NCBI RefSeq assembly: GCF_015477775.1
Contig: NZ_JADLQO010000011.1
Span: 1 to 64,000, forward strand
Source of the DNA: Nocardia abscessus
Lineage (GTDB): Bacteria > Actinomycetota > Actinomycetes > Mycobacteriales > Mycobacteriaceae
Length of the DNA: 64,000 nucleotides
Direction: 5' to 3'
Shown: positions 58,911 through 64,000 of the stretch, in pieces
How positions within the stretch are numbered: the stretch's first letter is position 1
Layout of the letters: every line of letters begins with the position of its first letter
Notes under the pieces: generated by a model
Databases searched by the model: none
Seen by the model: only the letters and a program-made list of their open reading frames with translations
What the model was told of the DNA's origin: nothing
Translations under genes and position numbers: made by a program

Positions 58911-60056
58911 CTATGCGGTGGTGGTGTTCGCGGACGTGCTCGTGCGGGACAGTCGAACGGCCAGTCCACCGAGGCTCAGCACGAGCAGCGCCACCACCGA
59001 CCACGGTGGTAGCCGGTAGGCGACGATCGACGCGGCGACCAGCACTGCCGCGCCAACCACTCGGGGCACCCAGTCACTGCGCGTCTCACGGTAGAAATAG
59101 AAGGCCTGCGCGAGAAGGTAGACCGCGGGGCCGGTCAGGACGAGCACGCCCGCGATACCGGCGGGGACTGTGTACGCGTGGCCGAGCAGCATTTCCGCGC
59201 CCGCGGCGAACATCACCAGCCCGGCCACCACCCCGTAGATCGCACTGAGTCCGAGGTGCACGGCGGCGATCGGGTCGGCGGTGCGGGTGATGTGGCGGAC
59301 CACCTCGCGCTCGGCGCGGGCGAAGTACATCTGCCACAGGCACACCAGCGCCACGAAACAGCCGAAGGCGAGGGTCAGCACCAGAGCGTCGTCGTGGTGT
59401 TCGGTGATCACCCGGCCCAGCGTCAGCACGGTCTCACCGAGCATGATGATGAGGAACAGCCGCATCCGTTCGACGATGTGTTCGGCATCGAAGGCCAGTT
59501 GCCGCGAATGGATCCGCCGCCCGGGGATCGGGTGCGCCGCCCAGGTTCCGATCAGGTCGATCGCGGCCGCAGCGGCCCAGAACCACAGGCGGGTCTCGGG
59601 TTCTACCGCCGCGCCGATCAGCCACAGGGGAGTGGAGACCGCGAACCACAGCAGCACCCTCAGAAAGTGCTCGCGCAGGGCGTCGCCGGGCGCGGTCACC
59701 GCGGCGTAGACGCAGGGTCCGATCAGCGCGGCCAGCATCGGCACCACGAACAGCCACGGGCTGTCATCGAAGGCGTGCGCGATCCCGGCGTTGGCGAACA
59801 GACCGAACGCCATCACTACCACGGTGATGATCTGGGTGGTCTTGCGTTCGACGTCGAGCATGGTGATCTCGAAGGTGGTGAACGTCCAGATACCCACCAC
59901 CGCGATCAACGCCACCAGCGTCTCGGCCGCGCCCCGCCAGCTCAAATGCGCTACCAAATGATGGGTGAGCTGACCCAGTGCCAGGACGAAGACCAGGTCG
60001 AAGAACAGCTCCAGGGGCGAAACCGCGCGTGCGAGCGGAAGACGCGGTGCGCTCAT
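58911..60056 (-). CDS. ltrA: Low temperature requirement protein A family membrane protein
   Basis: A 381-aa integral membrane protein with about ten hydrophobic helices. It starts with the family signature SPLELFFDLVFVLALGQLTH and contains ERMRLFLIIMLGETVLTLGR in the middle. LtrA proteins are widespread in actinobacteria and their molecular role is not established. The ATG at 60056 is only 1 nt offset from the ATG of the small divergent frame at 60055. Confidence 0.92.
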   Translation of the reverse strand: MSAPRLPLARAVSPLELFFDLVFVLALGQLTHHLVAHLSWRGAAETLVALIAVVGIWTFTTFEITMLDVERKTTQIITVVVMAFGLFANAGIAHAFDDSPWLFVVPMLAALIGPCVYAAVTAPGDALREHFLRVLLWFAVSTPLWLIGAAVEPETRLWFWAAAAAIDLIGTWAAHPIPGRRIHSRQLAFDAEHIVERMRLFLIIMLGETVLTLGRVITEHHDDALVLTLAFGCFVALVCLWQMYFARAEREVVRHITRTADPIAAVHLGLSAIYGVVAGLVMFAAGAEMLLGHAYTVPAGIAGVLVLTGPAVYLLAQAFYFYRETRSDWVPRVVGAAVLVAASIVAYRLPPWSVVALLVLSLGGLAVRLSRTSTSANTTTA

Positions 60057-60339
60057 GGCTTCCTCCGTAGCTGATCTCCAGCAGCGCCTAGCGAAGTTTC
60101 AGCATACCGATCAGCACATGCTGGAACCGCCTGTTGGCACGCCGCTGAACGCCGACATCGCGGAGGTCGGACACGACAATACCGCCGCCCATCGACTGCA
60201 CGGCAGGTTGCATCTCGCACTGGGCGAGCTTGCCTTGATCGGCGAATGGTTCGAGTCTGGCAGCGGGCTCGGGGTCGAAGAAATCGGCGATCAGATGTCG
60301 CAGACCCTGATCAAGATGTTCGTGGCCGGTCTCGGCTAG
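60055..60339 (+). CDS. Small hypothetical protein divergent from ltrA
   Basis: A 94-aa frame reading MASSVADLQQRLAKFQHTDQ and later HGRLHLALGELALIGEWFES, predicted helical. Codons are reasonably GC-rich at third positions. Its ATG overlaps the ltrA ATG on the other strand, which leaves no room for separate promoters, so translation may begin at ATG 60118 (MLEPPVG). No family is recognised. Confidence 0.4.
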   Translation: MASSVADLQQRLAKFQHTDQHMLEPPVGTPLNADIAEVGHDNTAAHRLHGRLHLALGELALIGEWFESGSGLGVEEIGDQMSQTLIKMFVAGLG

Positions 60340-60366
60340 CGTGTGCCGCCGGCTGGCCGCGCTTCA

Positions 60367-61639
60367 CTAGGTCGCGACAGCCACTCGCGGTGTCTGCGGC
60401 TCGGGTTCGCGTGGCGGGCGTATCCGCATCAAGACCAATGCGACGATCGCCGCGATCGTCAACGGACCGATGACCGCGAGGTACATCGAGCGCGGCGTCA
60501 ACACGCTCAACGCGTGGCGGCGATGATCGGCGAGAGAATCGCGCCGGCCCGGCCAACTCCCATCATCGCGCCGTAGCCCTTGGCCCGGGCGAGTACGGGG
60601 TAGACGGCAGTGGATGTCGCGGCGGACCCGGTGAGCGCCGCATAGATCGCCGCGCCGAGCACAGCAGCAGTGGTCAGTGCGATGGGTCCGCGCAGTGTCA
60701 CCGCGAACAAGGCGATCGCGACGGCCGCCACCAGTGCGGTGACGGCGGCGATCCGCGCGCCGGCCAACTTCAGGCCGACCGCCCCGAAAAGGGGTGCCGC
60801 CGATGACGGCGCCCAAGCCGATCATGATCCCGGCGACCGCACCGCTACCGGCGTTACCGCTAGCGTTCTCGATCAACTGTGGAGTCCACGTACCGACGAA
60901 GTAGTAGGCGGCCGTCAGCATCGAATAACCGCCGGCCAGCAAGATCGTCCGTGTCCGCAGTGTCTGGCCCAACAGTCGGGTTTCGGCGGTGGCGACGACC
61001 TGTCGCTTCGACTCGCCGGTGGCCCTGCGCTGGCGAAACTCGTCGGATTCACGAAGGAAGGCGGCCGGTGACAACCAGGGACAGGGCGCCGAATGCCGCA
61101 CCGATCCAGAACATCCCCTGCCAGGCGCCACCGACCCAGGTGAGCAGCCCGGCTCCGGCGAACCCGGCCAGCATCGTGCCGAGCGGATAGCCGATCATCA
61201 CCACACCCAGCGCGATACTGCGCCGATTCTCCGGAGCGCTCTCCTGGCCGAGCACGATGATCACCACGCTGATCGTGCCGATGGCGATGCCGGTGACGAA
61301 CCGGGTCAGCAACAGCGTCTCGAAATTGGTGGACAGGGCCGAGGTCGCCGGCCCGATCGTGTTGACGGCCAAACCGATCAGCAGAATTTTGCGACGACCG
61401 TAGATGTCGGCGAAGCGGGCGAGCCCGATCGCGCCGACGGCCATGCCGGCCAACGCTGCGCTGACCGAATAGCCCTTCTGGGCGTTCGACGCGAACCCTT
61501 CCGGGAGGTGCGGCATCGCGAAGCCCATCACCAGGACGTCGTATCCGTCGAGCATGTTCAGGAACGCGCAGAACAGGATGACTGCTATTTGGTTGGGGCG
61601 CATGCCGATCGTGGTTGCCCAAGACTTCTGTGGATTCAC
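60367..61639 (-). pseudogene. MFS transporter (aromatic acid:H+ symporter type), multiply frameshifted
   Basis: Four pieces in different frames line up as one 12-helix transporter of the AAHS group. The N-terminal half (61639 to about 61060) contains the family string LDGYDVLVMGFAMPHLP and the loop FADIYGRRKILL. It ends in VTGRLPS-stop. The next piece (LRESDEFRQRRATGESKRQV to LGAVIGG) lies in a second frame, the third (LAGARIAAVTALVAAVA to ILSPIIAATR) in another. The last piece, HALSVLTPRSMYLAV to the stop at 60367, returns to the second frame. Breaks lie near 61060, 60795 (next to GAAAAGGGG) and 60515. AAHS carriers import benzoate-like acids. Confidence 0.8.
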
Positions 61640-61935
61640 CGGATCTCTCTAGTTCGGCGCGAAGGAACGCTGTTCCTCGGGCGCTGTCGCGGGCTCATCG
61701 GGTGCCGGCGAAGGGCGTGGGGGAGTGGCGGTGCGGAATGGGAATTCCGCGGTCGTCGGGGGAACGGCCGCAGGAGCTTCTCCCAGCAGGAGGATACGAG
61801 ACCGGATCATGCTTAATGCATTTCCTCGAATCCGCCTCGAGGTCTCGCCGGATAACGCCACGACCTGTTCGGCGACGACGCGTCGCCCTGGCTCGCGCTG
61901 CACGGCGTCGGGTCGGCGACCCTTGCCGACCCGGC
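61640..61935. other. Intergenic stretch upstream of the broken transporter
   Basis: About 300 bp with no supported gene on either strand; open frames here lack ribosome sites and family similarity. It holds the presumed promoter of the MFS pseudogene and the 3' end region of the LysR gene. Confidence 0.4.
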
Positions 61936-62877
61936 TCATCGGCCCTGTGTCAGCGCGTTCTCGTCGATCGGGCGGGTGAGCAGCTGTTCGATGAGAACCC
62001 TTGTGGCAGGGCTGAATTCGCGGCCGCGGGCGGTGGCGAGGTGGATCCGCCGTTCGGCCCAGGGCTCGGCGAGGTCGAGAGCGGCGACGCGGCCGGTCCA
62101 TTCGTGGCCGACCAGGCATTCCGGTTGCACGGTGACGCCGAGCCCGGCATGCACCAGGCTGATCGCGGCACCGCCGCTGCGCAACACATGCTTCGGCGCG
62201 TAGTCCTCACCGATACGTTGTGCGGCGGCTCGCAGTGCACCGACCAGCGCGCGCGGTGCGATCAGGTTCTCCGGCAACAGGTCTCGGATCGTCACGCTGG
62301 TCTGTCCGCTGAGCGGGTGGTCGAGTGGAACCACGGCGACGATGCGGTCGCGGCGGTAGGGGGTCACCTCGACACCGTCGAGGTCGAGACCGTAGGCCGA
62401 GGCGAAGACGCCGAGGTCGGCTTCGCCGCGGGCGACCTCCTGCACGATGTCGGCGTTCTCCACCTCGTGCACCACCAGGTCGACCAGCGGGTACTCGCGG
62501 CTGAACTCGCCGAGCTCGCGGGCCAGGAACGGCACGATCACCGAACGGGCCGAGACGATCCGCAACTCGCCCTGCACGCCCTCGGACAGCGAGGCGAACT
62601 CGGTGCGCATGTCATCGAGACTGTCGAAGATCATCCGCGCGTGGCGGGCCAGGATCGCGCCCGCCGGGCTCGGCACCACACCCTTGGGGGTGCGCTCGAG
62701 CAGCTTGACGCCCGCGATGTTCTCGAGGACTTGGATGCGTTTGGTCGCGGTGGACGCGGCGATGTTCTCGCGGATCGCGGCCAGGCCGATCTGTTGTTCC
62801 TCGATCGCGGAGAGGAACAGGCGCAAGGTGAACAGGTCGACCTGTCTGATCAGGTGCAACCGGTTGAGCGTGCCCAT
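61936..62877 (-). CDS. LysR-family transcriptional regulator
   Basis: A 313-aa LysR regulator. The N-terminal winged helix-turn-helix (FLSAIEEQQIGLAAIRENIA, then ASTATKRIQVLENIAGVKLL) is followed by the effector domain (GELRIVSARSVIVPFLAREL to the end). The overall sequence fits regulators of aromatic or organic-acid catabolism. It lies between the broken aromatic-acid type transporter and the PaaK-like ligase on the same strand, so it may have controlled both. An AT-rich stretch with ATATTTCATATG (62938-62950) lies just upstream. Confidence 0.9.
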   Translation of the reverse strand: MGTLNRLHLIRQVDLFTLRLFLSAIEEQQIGLAAIRENIAASTATKRIQVLENIAGVKLLERTPKGVVPSPAGAILARHARMIFDSLDDMRTEFASLSEGVQGELRIVSARSVIVPFLARELGEFSREYPLVDLVVHEVENADIVQEVARGEADLGVFASAYGLDLDGVEVTPYRRDRIVAVVPLDHPLSGQTSVTIRDLLPENLIAPRALVGALRAAAQRIGEDYAPKHVLRSGGAAISLVHAGLGVTVQPECLVGHEWTGRVAALDLAEPWAERRIHLATARGREFSPATRVLIEQLLTRPIDENALTQGR

Positions 62878-62956
62878 GTCACCTCCGCTGTCGGGCCGTG
62901 ACCGGTGTCTCCGATCATAGTGCGGGTCGGGGAGAAAAATATTTCATATGTCGCAT

Positions 62957-64000
62957 TCAGGAGGTCGGCACCCGCTCGATGAGGGCGACCTTGACGTGGT
63001 CGGGTCGTTTCAGGGTGCCGTCGGGCACCAGCTCGACGATCGTCTTCACGTTGAGCGCTGAGCGCACCCGGCCTTCGATGGTGGCGCGCAGGTCGTCGCG
63101 CTGTTCGGTGGTCAGGTCCAGTGCGTATTCCACGACCAGAGGCAGCGGACGCTGGGTGGAGTGGCCCTCGAAATCGGCGCGTATACGCATCTCGCCGGTC
63201 GTCGCGGGCGCCAGTTCCATGACCAGCTCCTTGACCGCGGACGGGAACAGGTTGATGCCACGCACGATCAGCATGTCGTCGGTGCGGCCGACACAGCGCA
63301 CCTTGTAACCCGTTCGGCCGCAAGCACAGTCGGCGCCGGTGACGACCACGTGGTCGCGGGTGCGGAAGCGCAGCAGAGGAGAGGCCTGGCGGCGCAGCGC
63401 GGTGTAGACGAGTTCACCGCTGGCGCCTTCGGCGGGCGCCACCTGGTCGCCGGTCTCGGGGTCGATGAGTTCGGCGATCATCAGATCCGGAGACAGGAAG
63501 TGCATACCGTCACCGACCTCGCACTCGCCCCAGTAGGTGCACGCGATATCGGTTCCACCCAACATCTCCCGTGCCGTGGCGCCCCACAGCGACTCGAGCT
63601 TCTCGCGCACCGCCGGCAGTCCGCCGCCGGGTTCGCCACCCACGCTGATCGCGCGCACACCCAGTTCGGCGGCGGCGCGGCCGACGATCTGCGGCGCCTG
63701 CTCGGCCAGATGGGTGAGGAAGTAGGGGGTGCCGATCAGAGTGTTGGGGCGCTGATCGGCCTGCACGCGCAAGAGTCGCTCGGCGCCTGCTTCCGCGCCG
63801 ATGGGGATGTCGACGATGCCCATGTACTGCAGAATCTGCACGATCGGCAGGCCGCCGACGAAGCCTTTGCTCATGCCGAAGCCGTGTAGCAGTCGATCGC
63901 CGGGCCGGAAGCCGTTGGCGTAGAGGGCGCGGGCGCCCAGCTCACTCCAGGTGCGGATGTCGCTTTCCGTCAGACCCACGTAGGACGGTGATCCCGTGGT
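62957..64000 (-). CDS. Phenylacetate-CoA ligase-like (PaaK family) AMP ligase, partial
   Basis: The C-terminal 347 residues of an adenylate-forming ligase; the frame is open to the window edge. It begins in the P-loop region TTGSPSYVGLTESDI. Landmarks are ISVGGEPGGGLPAVREKLES, GGTDIACTYWGECEVGDG, GRTDDMLIVRGINLFPSAV and the C-terminal Lys region VPDGTLKRPDHVKVAL. PaaK-type enzymes make aryl-acetyl-CoA and related aromatic CoA thioesters. With the LysR and the AAHS-like transporter it hints at a decayed or partial aromatic-acid locus. About 80-100 N-terminal residues are outside the window. Confidence 0.9.
   Translation of the reverse strand, partial: TTGSPSYVGLTESDIRTWSELGARALYANGFRPGDRLLHGFGMSKGFVGGLPIVQILQYMGIVDIPIGAEAGAERLLRVQADQRPNTLIGTPYFLTHLAEQAPQIVGRAAAELGVRAISVGGEPGGGLPAVREKLESLWGATAREMLGGTDIACTYWGECEVGDGMHFLSPDLMIAELIDPETGDQVAPAEGASGELVYTALRRQASPLLRFRTRDHVVVTGADCACGRTGYKVRCVGRTDDMLIVRGINLFPSAVKELVMELAPATTGEMRIRADFEGHSTQRPLPLVVEYALDLTTEQRDDLRATIEGRVRSALNVKTIVELVPDGTLKRPDHVKVALIERVPTS

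Overview
The window is high-GC DNA from a mycolic-acid actinomycete. GTG/TTG starts, ATGA-type overlaps, a complete YrbE/Mce lipid-import operon, heteromeric FadE-like acyl-CoA dehydrogenases, an F420-type oxidoreductase and an SCO2521-2524 cassette all point to Nocardia or a close relative. The genus is an inference, because no rRNA or other phylogenetic marker is present.

Region 1 (about 0.1-39.9 kb) is a large uptake-and-catabolism block. It holds a P450 followed by the lower meta-cleavage trio (dienoate hydratase, acylating aldehyde dehydrogenase, hydroxy-oxoacid aldolase). Next comes a minus-strand cluster with a tandem-domain CaiB CoA transferase, a crotonase, two M24-fold proteins and an amidohydrolase. 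A TetR regulator follows, then the YrbE-Mce transporter and a DIP1984-family gene with a tRNA-like sequence behind it. The block continues with a three-subunit molybdenum hydroxylase plus XdhC, a split B12-dependent acyl-CoA mutase, an F420-type oxidoreductase, a second CoA transferase, a ferredoxin reductase, an acyl-CoA ligase, two acyl-CoA dehydrogenase subunits and an enoyl-CoA hydratase. The best signal in the window is a 17-bp palindrome, TGAGAAT-N3-ATTCTCA, present in perfect or degenerate form in front of nearly every operon here. I infer one regulon, perhaps run by the TetR protein at 12113-12718, that imports a hydrophobic substrate through Mce and degrades it through CoA thioesters. 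The substrate cannot be named from sequence.

Region 2 (40.2-46.3 kb) carries the four-gene SCO2524-SCO2523-SCO2522-SCO2521 cassette of unknown function. It is convergent with a protein ending in a two-helix, pore-like module whose filter is altered, followed by a GNAT acetyltransferase.

Region 3 (46.4-57.7 kb) is a scarred accessory region. It contains a frameshifted tyrosine integrase, a pentapeptide-repeat protein, a P-loop kinase, the tail of a NACHT-type NTPase next to an IS5-family transposase fragment, an MmyB-type regulator remnant and a frameshifted resolvase remnant. Intact regulators (PucR, GntR/FCD, NB-ARC-LuxR) and small zinc-ribbon or helical proteins lie between them.

Region 4 (56.3-64 kb) holds two alpha/beta hydrolases with cysteine at the nucleophile elbow, an LtrA membrane protein, an MFS transporter broken by several frameshifts, a LysR regulator and the 3' part of a PaaK-type ligase that runs off the window. 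Strong hairpin terminators are visible at 135-178, 4490-4518, 8084-8121 and 58752-58785. No rRNA, no canonical tRNA and no CRISPR array were seen.
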